Origin: Rahnella woolbedingensis | GTDB lineage: Bacteria; Pseudomonadota; Gammaproteobacteria; Enterobacterales; Enterobacteriaceae | Direction: 5' to 3' | Length of the DNA stretch: 64,000 nt | Assembly (NCBI RefSeq): GCF_003602095.1 | Contig: NZ_RAHH01000010.1 | Location: forward strand, 62,001-126,000 | Shown: positions 56,041 to 64,000 of the stretch, in pieces | Position numbering within the stretch: the first letter of the stretch is position 1 | Layout of the letters: every line of letters starts with the position of its first letter | Made by a program: the position numbers and the translations under genes | The notes under the pieces: model-generated | The model's database searches: none | Seen by the model: the letters and a program-made list of their open reading frames with translations, nothing else | What the model was told of the DNA's origin: nothing

Positions 56041-57591
56041 ATGCCCCTTAAAAACAGCCCAATGAACGCCAAGCCACAGGAAATTGCTGCAATCGACCTG
56101 GGTTCGAACAGTTTCCACATGGTCATCGCGCGCGTGGTTAACGGCGCGATGCAGGTCTTAGGTCGCCTGAAGCAACGCGTTCATCTGGCCGATGGTCTCG
56201 ATAATAAAAGTGTGCTCAGTGAAGAAGCCATTCAACGCGGGCTGGATTGCCTGGCGTTATTTGCAGAACGTCTGCAAGGTTTTCCGGACAGCAACGTCAC
56301 CATCGTGGGTACGCATACCCTGCGTCAGGCGGTGAATGCCGAGGAATTCCTCAAGCGCGCCAAAGAAGTGATCCCCTACCCGATTGAAATTATTTCCGGG
56401 CAGGAAGAAGCGCGTCTGATTTTTATGGGTGTTGAACATACGCAGCCGGAAAAAGGCCGCAAGCTGGTTGTCGACATCGGTGGCGGCTCTACGGAGCTGG
56501 TCATCGGCGAGGATTTCGAGCCTTTACTGGCGGAAAGCCGCCGCATGGGCTGTGTCAGTTTTGCGCAGATGTTTTTCCCGGAAGGTGAAATCACCCGCAG
56601 CAACTTCAAACGCGCGCAACTCGCTGCCGCGCAGAAGCTGGAAACTCTGGCCTGGCAGTACCGTCTGCAAGGCTGGCAGTATGCACTGGGCGCGTCAGGC
56701 AGTATCAAAGCGGCTCACGAAGTGCTGATCGCGATGGGTGAAAAAGACGGGCTGATCACCCCTGAACGGCTGGAAATGCTGACCGAAGCGGTGCTGAACT
56801 TTAAAAATTTCGATGCACTGGATCTGCCGGGTTTATCGGAAGACCGTCAGTCAGTGTTTGTGCCGGGACTGGCGATTTTGCGCGGCGTATTTGACGCGCT
56901 GGCCGTGAAAGAGTTGCGTCTTTCCGACGGTGCGCTGCGGGAAGGCGTGTTGTATGAGATGGAAGGCCGTTTCCGCCATCAGGACATCCGCACACGTACC
57001 GCGAAAAGTCTGGCCGATCATTACAATATCGACCGGGAACAGGCGCGCCGCGTGCTGGAAACTACCGAGCAGCTCTACAGTCAGTGGTTAGCGCAAAATA
57101 CCAAACTGGTGCAGCCACAGCTGGAATCTCTGCTGAAATTCAGCGCCATGTTGCATGAAGTCGGTCTGAGCATTAATCACACCGGTATGCATCGCCACTC
57201 TTCTTATATCCTGCAAAATACCAATTTGCCGGGCTTTAATCAGGAACAGCAAACGCTGCTGGCAACGCTGGTGCGTTTTCATCGTAAGGCCATCAAGCTG
57301 GAAGAATTGCCACGCCTGAACCTGTTTAAGAAGAAGCACTATATTCCTCTGATCCAGCTGCTGCGCCTGGGCGCGTTGCTCAATAACCAGCGCCAGTCGA
57401 CGACCACGCCGGAATCCCTGCGATTATCTACCGATGATAACCACTGGACACTGCGTTTCCCGGCCGGATATCTGGCGCAGAACAACCTGGTTCAGCTGGA
57501 TTTTGAGAAAGAACAGAGCTACTGGAATGACGTCACGGGCTGGAAACTGATGCTCGAAGAAGAAGAAGAAGACGCGACAGCGCAAGACTGA
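56041..57591 (+). CDS. ppx: Exopolyphosphatase Ppx
   Basis: A 516-residue ASKHA-fold phosphatase that trims polyphosphate. [20 protein letters not shown] (phosphate loop 1), [15 protein letters not shown] (loop 2) and the C-terminal HD-like part ([20 protein letters not shown]) are visible. It is the second gene of the ppk-ppx operon and is followed by a terminator. Confidence 0.97.
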   Translation: MPLKNSPMNAKPQEIAAIDLGSNSFHMVIARVVNGAMQVLGRLKQRVHLADGLDNKSVLSEEAIQRGLDCLALFAERLQGFPDSNVTIVGTHTLRQAVNAEEFLKRAKEVIPYPIEIISGQEEARLIFMGVEHTQPEKGRKLVVDIGGGSTELVIGEDFEPLLAESRRMGCVSFAQMFFPEGEITRSNFKRAQLAAAQKLETLAWQYRLQGWQYALGASGSIKAAHEVLIAMGEKDGLITPERLEMLTEAVLNFKNFDALDLPGLSEDRQSVFVPGLAILRGVFDALAVKELRLSDGALREGVLYEMEGRFRHQDIRTRTAKSLADHYNIDREQARRVLETTEQLYSQWLAQNTKLVQPQLESLLKFSAMLHEVGLSINHTGMHRHSSYILQNTNLPGFNQEQQTLLATLVRFHRKAIKLEELPRLNLFKKKHYIPLIQLLRLGALLNNQRQSTTTPESLRLSTDDNHWTLRFPAGYLAQNNLVQLDFEKEQSYWNDVTGWKLMLEEEEEDATAQD

Positions 57592-57617
57592 TCAGCTGTT
57601 GTTTTAAGAAGTTGCTA

Positions 57618-57658
57618 TAAAAAAGCCCTCCGGCACAACGTGCTCAGAGGGCTTTCTA
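57618..57658. terminator. Terminator between ppx and pdeF
   Basis: AAAAGCCCTC pairs with GAGGGCTTTC over about 17 bases, serving the two convergent genes. Confidence 0.85.
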
Positions 57659-57686
57659 GTTTCTACGTCTCAATTTCGTGCAAAAA

Positions 57687-59918
57687 TCAGGAGGTCGGGA
57701 AATCGAGCAATGTGGCCAGTGGCTGCGGTTTACCCACCAGATAACCCTGCATGTAATCGACGCCCAGCGCATGAAGCGCGGCTTTCTGCTCTTCTGTCTC
57801 CACATACTCCGCCACAATCGACAGGTGCTTCATACGTGCAACCTGACAAATAGACTGCACGATGTAAGCATCCAGTGAATCGGTAAGCATATTGCGCACA
57901 AAACTGCCGTCAATTTTCAGGATATCGGCCTGAATGGCTTTGAGACGCCCGTAACTGGCATAACCCGTACCAAAATCGTCAATCGCAATCCGGCAGCCAT
58001 AGGCGCGCAATTCCCGCATCGCGAAATCGGCATATTTCATATTCTGCAAAAGATGCGATTCGGTGACTTCCAGTACGATCTGGAACGGCTCAATTTCATA
58101 TTCAAGCATCAGCGATTTAAAGTCGCGGGTAAATGTCGGGCGGCACAACGTTGATGGCGTGAAGTTCACGGCAAAACGCAGGCTCGGCAAACGGACACGG
58201 TTCTGATTGATAAACATCAGTGAATGTTTGAGCACCCACATATCCATCTGATAAGACAACCCAAACTCGTGGACGACTGGCAGGAATTTGTCTGGCGTCA
58301 CCAGTGCTTCCTGCGAGCCATCAAACATTCGCAACAGGATTTCGTGGTAGCTGTCACCGCGCACACCCAAAATCGGCTGAGCCATCAGCACAAAGCGATC
58401 GTCATCTAACGCGCGCTGAATTTTGTGCAGCATGTCGACTTTGTCTCTGATCTCAAGCTGAACCTGGCTGTGATCGCTTTTGTTCGATTCCGGCTGACCG
58501 GTGGTCAGTGAAACTTCTGCAATACCACTGAGTTCACCCAGCAAAATAGGCAGATGTTCGACAGGCGAATACACCGTGCAGTAAGACAAACCAATGTTGG
58601 GATGCAGCGGCAACCCGTTCCAGATCAGGCGGAAATCCTCAAGATAATCATGCAGCCCCTGCAACTTCATATCCGCATCCTCGCAGTTGAGGCGCAGGAC
58701 CAGATCATAGCCCGGTAAGTGATACACGCGTTCGCCGGGCTGGAGGAACGGTTTAAGTCCGACCGCCAGCTGCTGTTTAAACTGGATCCGCAGCTGCATC
58801 CCGTAGTTACGGCTGAGAACATCCATATCCGACACACGGATGAAGCAGAGCATGGAACGCGGATGGCGCGCTAAATCGCGGTTAAAGGCGCGCAGATTAG
58901 GCAAACCAAACACCGGATCCTGCAAAGCCGCTGATCTGAATTTCTTCATCAGCAGACGCTGACGGGAAGAAAGCGCCGCCATCAGCAACAGGGTGATGGT
59001 ATAAACCAGCATCAGCGCAGAGACAAATACCAGATTATGAACAAAACCGGTTTCTGAGATAAAGCCATGATAATTGAAGAACAAAATAGTGAGGGTAATA
59101 CTCCATACGATGCTGATGAAGTAATAGCCATAGCGCAATGCCCCGAACAGCATCACAGGGAAAAGCAGCGTCAGAGTGTAATCACTCAGCAAAATTTTAG
59201 TGAAAGGCTCGCTTATCCCCGGCACGCACAGCAGCGTCACCATGATCCCCATGATCAGAAACCAAAGCACCATTTCGGTGGTTTTCACGCCAGGTGCCCG
59301 TTGCTTACGCAGCATCATATGCAGCACTCGCCAGTAGCGGGGCTGACGAACCATGCGGATAATCAGGTAAATTACATGCGAATTGAGCAAAATACCGATG
59401 ATCATCGCCTGCAAATTGATAAGGGCGCGCAACGTTACGAAATCAACAGTGACCAGCCCCAGATAACCCGGCAGTAACCCGCTTTCCACCACAATTTGCA
59501 GCACAATCATGAAGAAAAAAGTGAGGAATACGAGCAACCACCCGACACGGATCCATGCCAGATTCATCAGGCCTAACGGTGCTGACCAGCGGTTCCCGGC
59601 CTGCCAGCGGTATCCGAGCCAGGCCAGAAAAAGAGAGGTGAAATAAATCACCGTCAGCAACGTCGCCATTTCCACGCCGACTCTGAAATAATAACGCAGG
59701 AATAAGGTCAGGACGATCCCGGGCAAAGCAGCCCAGTCAAAAACCATCAGCAACGCAACACTCGTCGCCAATGGCATATAAATCAGATAGGTGCGACCTT
59801 CTGGTAAATAGATGACCGGAGAAAGCCATGAGGTCAAGGGGATCAACACCAGCGCGCAAATGACGGGAAGTCCCCACCATTTATGGCGAATCTCATGCCA
59901 GGAAAAAAGTTTACGCAT
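57687..59918 (-). CDS. pdeF: Cyclic-di-GMP phosphodiesterase PdeF (YfgF)
   Basis: A 743-residue membrane protein: eight helices of a MASE1-type sensor (residues 1-315), then a GGDEF domain that has lost its signature (VYHLPGYDLVLRL in its place), then an EAL domain with EILLRMF, AIDDFGTGYASYGRL and YMQGYLVGKPQP. The EAL core residues are present, so phosphodiesterase activity is likely while cyclase activity is not. The E. coli homolog acts in anaerobic conditions under FNR. It is divergent from yfgG, with an FNR-like box between. Confidence 0.92.
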   Translation of the reverse strand: MRKLFSWHEIRHKWWGLPVICALVLIPLTSWLSPVIYLPEGRTYLIYMPLATSVALLMVFDWAALPGIVLTLFLRYYFRVGVEMATLLTVIYFTSLFLAWLGYRWQAGNRWSAPLGLMNLAWIRVGWLLVFLTFFFMIVLQIVVESGLLPGYLGLVTVDFVTLRALINLQAMIIGILLNSHVIYLIIRMVRQPRYWRVLHMMLRKQRAPGVKTTEMVLWFLIMGIMVTLLCVPGISEPFTKILLSDYTLTLLFPVMLFGALRYGYYFISIVWSITLTILFFNYHGFISETGFVHNLVFVSALMLVYTITLLLMAALSSRQRLLMKKFRSAALQDPVFGLPNLRAFNRDLARHPRSMLCFIRVSDMDVLSRNYGMQLRIQFKQQLAVGLKPFLQPGERVYHLPGYDLVLRLNCEDADMKLQGLHDYLEDFRLIWNGLPLHPNIGLSYCTVYSPVEHLPILLGELSGIAEVSLTTGQPESNKSDHSQVQLEIRDKVDMLHKIQRALDDDRFVLMAQPILGVRGDSYHEILLRMFDGSQEALVTPDKFLPVVHEFGLSYQMDMWVLKHSLMFINQNRVRLPSLRFAVNFTPSTLCRPTFTRDFKSLMLEYEIEPFQIVLEVTESHLLQNMKYADFAMRELRAYGCRIAIDDFGTGYASYGRLKAIQADILKIDGSFVRNMLTDSLDAYIVQSICQVARMKHLSIVAEYVETEEQKAALHALGVDYMQGYLVGKPQPLATLLDFPTS

Positions 59919-60434
59919 TCAGCCCATCTAAGTTTTGCGCATGATCTTCATGCTGCGGTGAATGATTCATCGTGTAACGGACGTCAGACAAGCAGGCTGA
60001 CAACCACAGTTGCAGGCTCAGTCTCAAATTATCGTATTAAAAACGTCATTTCACATAAAACAACTGAAGAAAAAAAGAATACAGCAGAGGCCAGAGTACA
60101 ACGCTTGAAAAATATGGCTGGATTCTAATGTGACTTATCTTAAATCTCTTGATGCAGATCATTAAACACAATCTTTGTGATTTCACATAAAAATCATCTT
60201 AAACAAATTTACCCCGAGATTAGCAAAAATGCTTTTGATATCCAGTCAGATAGAATAATCCTAAGAAGAAGGAAAACTCCTAATAGCCGGATTGTTTCCA
60301 AAAAAGGACACAACGCAAATTCGCCTTTATTTGATTATCTGGCTGCCCGTTTAGATGTGCTATATATTGTAAACGTTATCATTTGCAGTTCTTCATCCTT
60401 CCACCGGAGCAACGATTTACTAAGCGATCACACT
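59919..60434. other. Intergenic region between pdeF and yfgG with an FNR-like box
   Basis: About 515 bases without a convincing gene. TTGATGCAGATCATT at 60149-60163 matches the FNR consensus TTGAT-N4-ATCAA in 9 of 10 positions, and TGTGA-TT-TCACA follows at about 60175-60186. The DNA is AT-rich. Short frames here lack ribosome sites. Confidence 0.5.
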
Positions 60435-60653
60435 ATGTCTCGAAAAACCAACATCACAATGACGAAAATCGTTTTATCGATCAGCTTCATTATTTTGTTA
60501 GGACGCCTGGTCTATTCCGGTATCGGTGCGTATTCCCACCATCAGAACCAAAAACAACAGCAAACAGATGGGCAAACCGTCGCCCCTCAGGAACCGACTT
60601 CCGACAAAACGTGTACCGGCACACTCAAGACCTGCCGCTACCATAAGGATTAA
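60435..60653 (+). CDS. yfgG: DUF2633 family small membrane protein YfgG
   Basis: A 72-residue protein (MSRKTNITMTKIVLSISFII...) with one transmembrane helix (about 10-28, ending RLVYSGIGAYSHHQ) and a hydrophilic tail with two cysteines. The first 35 residues match E. coli YfgG, which aids nickel and cobalt tolerance. The position beside pdeF is conserved. mgtE follows by 9 bases. Confidence 0.85.
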   Translation: MSRKTNITMTKIVLSISFIILLGRLVYSGIGAYSHHQNQKQQQTDGQTVAPQEPTSDKTCTGTLKTCRYHKD

Positions 60654-60662
60654 GGATCCCGA

Positions 60663-62102
60663 ATGTCTGCCGAAAAACCGAGAAGTTACGGCCAAAAACT
60701 GGCCGAGAGCCGCGGCCGGATCCTCGATCTCCTTCTGAACACCGATGACCTCGCTGACAGCATTCTCGGTGAAGAAATTGACGTTGATGATACCACCCGC
60801 GCCCGGCTGATGGATTACACCGCTGAGCTGAGCTCGCGGGTGCAAAAGCTCCATGCCGCCGATGTGGCGGACGTGCTGGAAGCCTTACCTATTCACGAAC
60901 GCCTGGCGCTGTGGCGACTGGTGGAACCGGCTGCCCGCGGTAAGGCGCTGGTCGAAGTCTCAGAAACCGTCTGGGACAGCCTCATTGAAGAAATGAGCGA
61001 CAAAGACCTGCTGAAAACCATGTCGCTGCTGGATGTGGACGATCAGGTTTATCTGGCTGAATATCTGCCGCGTGACCTGACGGGCCGCGTTCTCACTTCA
61101 CTGGATCCGCGTCAGCGCGATAAAGTCCGCGAAGTGATGAAATTCAGTAAAGAGTGCGTGGGCAGGATCATGGACTTTGAGCTGCTGACAGTTCGCCCTG
61201 ACGTTTCGCTGGGCACCGTACAGCGCTTTCTGCGCCTGAATAAAGCCATTCCACAAGCTTCCGATAAGCTGTTTATTACTGACCGTAAAAATACGTTATT
61301 GGGCGAACTGCCGCTGACTGCGATTCTGCTTAACCCGCCGCATACACTGGTTGCAGACGTCATGGTGACCGATCTCACCAGTTTTGAGCCTGAAGATAAA
61401 GCCGAGGACGCCGCCAGTGCGTTCGAGCGTTATGACCTGATCACCGCTCCGGTGGTGGACAAAAAAGGCAAGCTGATGGGCCGCCTGACGGTGGAAGAAA
61501 TCGTCGATTTCGTCAATAACGACACTGACAGCAATTTACGCCGCATGGGTGGTCTGAGCCCTGAAGAGGATGTGTTTTCACCGGTCACCAAAGCCGTGCG
61601 CAACCGCTGGGCGTGGCTGGCGATCAATCTGTGTACCGCGTTTATCGCCTCGCGCGTGATTGGCCTGTTTGAGCATACGATTTCGCAACTGGTGGCGCTG
61701 GCCGCCCTGATGCCGATTGTTGCCGGCATCGGCGGGAATACCGGTAATCAGACCATCACGATGATTGTCCGCGGGCTGGCCCTGCACCATGTCCAGCTCG
61801 GTAATTTGAAATTCCTGATGTTCAGGGAACTGGGTGTGGCGCTGATCAATGGTCTGGTCTGGGGCGGACTGATGGGCGTCGTGACCTGGCTGCTGTACAG
61901 CGACTGGGAAATGGGCGCCGTGATGACGCTGGCAATGGTGCTGAATCTGCTGCTGGCGGCGCTGATGGGCGTAGTTATTCCGCTGACTATGGTGCGTGTG
62001 GGGCGCGACCCTGCGGTCGGTTCCAGCGTCATGATCACTGCACTGACCGACACCGGCGGATTCTTTATCTTCCTCGGCCTTGCCACCATTTTCCTGCTTT
62101 GA
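60663..62102 (+). CDS. mgtE: Magnesium transporter MgtE
   Basis: A 479-residue Mg2+ channel-transporter. An N-terminal helical domain (MSAEKP... LSSRVQKLHAADVADVLEAL) is followed by two CBS domains (about 155-290; VGRIMDFELLTVRPDVSLGT and DLITAPVVDKKGKLMGRLTV) and five membrane helices (FRELGVALINGLVWGG). AGIGGNTGNQTITMIVRGLAL is the signature at the pore. The E. coli genome lacks mgtE, whereas Serratia and Rahnella relatives have it. Confidence 0.95.
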   Translation: MSAEKPRSYGQKLAESRGRILDLLLNTDDLADSILGEEIDVDDTTRARLMDYTAELSSRVQKLHAADVADVLEALPIHERLALWRLVEPAARGKALVEVSETVWDSLIEEMSDKDLLKTMSLLDVDDQVYLAEYLPRDLTGRVLTSLDPRQRDKVREVMKFSKECVGRIMDFELLTVRPDVSLGTVQRFLRLNKAIPQASDKLFITDRKNTLLGELPLTAILLNPPHTLVADVMVTDLTSFEPEDKAEDAASAFERYDLITAPVVDKKGKLMGRLTVEEIVDFVNNDTDSNLRRMGGLSPEEDVFSPVTKAVRNRWAWLAINLCTAFIASRVIGLFEHTISQLVALAALMPIVAGIGGNTGNQTITMIVRGLALHHVQLGNLKFLMFRELGVALINGLVWGGLMGVVTWLLYSDWEMGAVMTLAMVLNLLLAALMGVVIPLTMVRVGRDPAVGSSVMITALTDTGGFFIFLGLATIFLL

Positions 62103-62109
62103 TCCCCGT

Positions 62110-62131
62110 ATTCCGGCCATCCGGCCGGAAT
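62110..62131. terminator. Hairpin after mgtE
   Basis: ATTCCGGCC pairs with GGCCGGAAT over 4 bases, a 9-bp perfect stem, but only a short T-rich tail follows; a weak terminator. Confidence 0.55.
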
Positions 62132-62327
62132 ATTCGTCAACTATTACAACGTAATGTAAAATTTATATTAATAATGAGTCACGCGTTCTTACGAGACTGA
62201 TTGCGATACTGATTGTACCTGTCACCGTAAGTGCTCATGGTGACGCGTAAGTGATAAAAAAAACAGAAAAACGATCATCACTGCAACTGTTCTGGATCCA
62301 AATTCCAGCCAGAAAAAGGTTTTCACC

Positions 62328-64000
62328 GTGGAAAAAAGCAAAGCACCCTCGATCTTAGTCAATCGGGCGAACTGGACATCTCACGTACTGTTAGGTATTT
62401 CAGTCTGCCTGCTGGCGCTCGCCTGCATGAGCGTGATTCAGAAATCATCGAGTCTGGCGGGTTTGTGGCTACCGACAGCGCTGATGATCCCGGTGCTGTT
62501 TCATCACCGCTACCGCGACTGGCTGCCTTTGCTGTGCGCCAGCGCCTTGGGTATTGCCGCCGCGAATACCGTTTTGGGCACGCCTTTCCTGCGCTATCTG
62601 CCCTATCTGCTCAACAACCTTTTTGAGGCCTCGCTTTGCGCGGCTCTTTTGCGCCGGATGTTACCGGCGCAGGATCCTCTTTCCGGCCTCGGTTACTGGG
62701 TCAGATTCCTGCTGATTGCAGTCATTTTCTGCCCGCTGGTCAGCTCATTTATCATGATGCTGTTTATCCTGCACGTTCATTCGCCGGTGGAACTGCAAAG
62801 TCGTTTTGCCACCTGGTTCATGTCTGAGGCTGTCGCCATTCTGGCACTCACCCCGCTCGGGCTGATTTATCAACGCGGTTATTTCAGGAAAAACCTGACT
62901 GCGAACCGTTTTTTCGGGTTACTTCTGACGCTTGTCATTACATTGGTTGCAGGTTTTCTGGCGCTCAAATGGCTGCCTTATACCTTCGCCTTTATCACCA
63001 TTCCGCTGTTATGGAGCGCCATCCGTTTACCCCGCGTCGAAGCGTTCATCATTTTTCTGTCGATGACGCTGATGATTGCTTTGCTACATACCAGCGGCAT
63101 TGTTTCCGTGCAGCCGCATACCGTCGTGCAAATTCCTCAGGGACTGATTTTCCTGCCGTTGCTGCTGATCCTGACTCCCGCAAACGCCATGGCGATGGCA
63201 ATGCACGCCCTGCGGGCAGAGAAATCGCATATCACGCAAAGCGAAAACCGCTTTCGCAACGCGATGGAATACTCAGCAATTGGCATGGCGCTGGTTTCCC
63301 CGCAGGGCAGACTGCTACAGGTGAATAAATCGCTGTGTAATTTGCTGGGGTATGAGGCGAACTACCTCACCACGCTGACCTTCCAGGAAATCACCTATCA
63401 GGACGATTTGGGTAAGGATCTGGCGTTGCTGGAACAGTTGCTCAATGATGAAATCCAGAACTACACCATGGAAAAACGCTACTTGTGCCGCAGCGGTGAA
63501 GTGATTTGGGTGTTACTGGCGGTGTCGCTGGTGCGCGATGAAGAACATAACCCGCTGTATTTCATTTCTCAGATTGAGGATATCAACGACCTCAAGCACA
63601 CCGAAGTGACCAATAAGCGTCTTTCGGAAGCGCTGCATGAAGAGAAAGAGCTGCTGCACATCACCCTCAACTCCATCAACGAAGCCGTGATTTCTACCGA
63701 CCGGAATATGAACATCACGTTCATGAATCCGGTGGCGGAGAAAATGACAGGATGGACGGAAGAACAGGCGCAGGGCCAGCCGGTGAACCGCATTGTGCTC
63801 ATCAGCAAGGGGCAGGATGGCCCGCTTATCGACAATCTGCTGCAATTTGATATCAATGAAAATCTTCACTCTTCCGTTGAGCGATCTCTGGTGCTGCACG
63901 GTCATCACACCGGCCTGTTTGATGTCCAGCTGGCGGTTTCCCCGCTGCGTACCCTGAAAGATGAGCCGATCGGCATCGTTTTGGTCATGCAGGACGTCAG
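62328..64000 (+). CDS. DgcE-like MASE1-PAS sensor, partial (3' end outside window)
   Basis: The first 557 residues of a membrane sensor. Eight helices of a MASE1 domain (about 15-300) are followed by a PAS domain (FRNAMEYSAIGMALVSPQGR, then YLCRSGEVIWVLLAVSLVRD) and directly by the next PAS (LLHITLNSINEAVISTDRNM, then MTGWTEEQAQG). This closely resembles E. coli DgcE (YegE), but the second PAS of DgcE is missing between them. GGDEF and EAL-like domains are expected beyond 64000. A GTG at 62328 with AAGG before it is the start. Confidence 0.8.
   Translation, partial: MEKSKAPSILVNRANWTSHVLLGISVCLLALACMSVIQKSSSLAGLWLPTALMIPVLFHHRYRDWLPLLCASALGIAAANTVLGTPFLRYLPYLLNNLFEASLCAALLRRMLPAQDPLSGLGYWVRFLLIAVIFCPLVSSFIMMLFILHVHSPVELQSRFATWFMSEAVAILALTPLGLIYQRGYFRKNLTANRFFGLLLTLVITLVAGFLALKWLPYTFAFITIPLLWSAIRLPRVEAFIIFLSMTLMIALLHTSGIVSVQPHTVVQIPQGLIFLPLLLILTPANAMAMAMHALRAEKSHITQSENRFRNAMEYSAIGMALVSPQGRLLQVNKSLCNLLGYEANYLTTLTFQEITYQDDLGKDLALLEQLLNDEIQNYTMEKRYLCRSGEVIWVLLAVSLVRDEEHNPLYFISQIEDINDLKHTEVTNKRLSEALHEEKELLHITLNSINEAVISTDRNMNITFMNPVAEKMTGWTEEQAQGQPVNRIVLISKGQDGPLIDNLLQFDINENLHSSVERSLVLHGHHTGLFDVQLAVSPLRTLKDEPIGIVLVMQDV

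Noticed and set aside
59883-60128. 81-codon plus frame beginning inside pdeF
   Set aside because: It starts within pdeF coding DNA on the other strand and continues into AT-rich spacer without a ribosome site.

Overview
The window is chromosomal DNA of an enterobacterium. Gene content and order match the Escherichia coli stretches folD-ybcJ, nudK-acrD-ypfM-yffB-dapE-ypfN, tmcA-ypfJ-purC-bamC-dapA-gcvR-bcp-perM-bepA-arsC-hda-uraA-upp-purMN and ppk-ppx-pdeF-yfgG. Additions such as an M15 peptidase behind dapE, an ATP-grasp/SerC-like pair, MgtE and an SPFH protein point to the Yersiniaceae side of the order (Rahnella or Serratia-like). The genus is an inference.

Layout. 1-3.9 kb: left flank with a partial sugar O-acetyltransferase, an SPFH protein, a yagU homolog broken by an in-frame amber codon, a DUF2461 protein and an unknown conserved gene. 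About 3.95-21.27 kb: an integrated phage satellite of the PICI/P4 type, inserted at the 3' end of a tRNA-Arg(UCU) gene (argU-like). Nearly all its genes run on the minus strand: integrase, DUF6387 protein, AlpA regulator, AntA/AntB antirepressor, a long hairpin-rich stretch, a divergent ribbon-helix-helix/membrane-peptide pair, tiny overlapping genes, a Toprim/DUF927 primase-helicase, an iteron origin, SSB, a PerC-like regulator, then a late module with a putative baseplate hub, an exported protein, a Gp138-type spike and a small terminase subunit. An Abi_2 (AbiD/F) abortive-infection gene follows, preceded by its own promoter and a structured leader that looks like an abiF-type RNA. An exported cargo protein lies at the far end.

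21.4-26.3 kb: lactate/malate dehydrogenase, folD, ybcJ and two periplasmic proteins. 26.3-44.7 kb: nudK, acrD, ypfM, yffB, dapE, M15 peptidase, ypfN, the ATP-grasp/aminotransferase pair, ypfH, tmcA, DUF441, ypfJ, purC, bamC, dapA, gcvR and bcp. 44.7-52.9 kb: perM, bepA, arsC, hda, uraA, upp, purM and purN. 53-64 kb: speG, ppk, ppx, pdeF, yfgG, mgtE and a truncated DgcE-like cyclic-di-GMP protein.

The most notable points are (i) a satellite that combines its own replication module with TerS plus tail hub and spike genes, (ii) the Abi gene with a structured RNA behind a dedicated promoter and a perfect dyad, in a repeat-flanked cassette, (iii) a chain of hairpins overlapping a misleading 481-codon open frame, and (iv) a two-gene ATP-grasp plus diverged SerC operon that may make an unknown metabolite. 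All statements come from reading the sequence; no database search was run.
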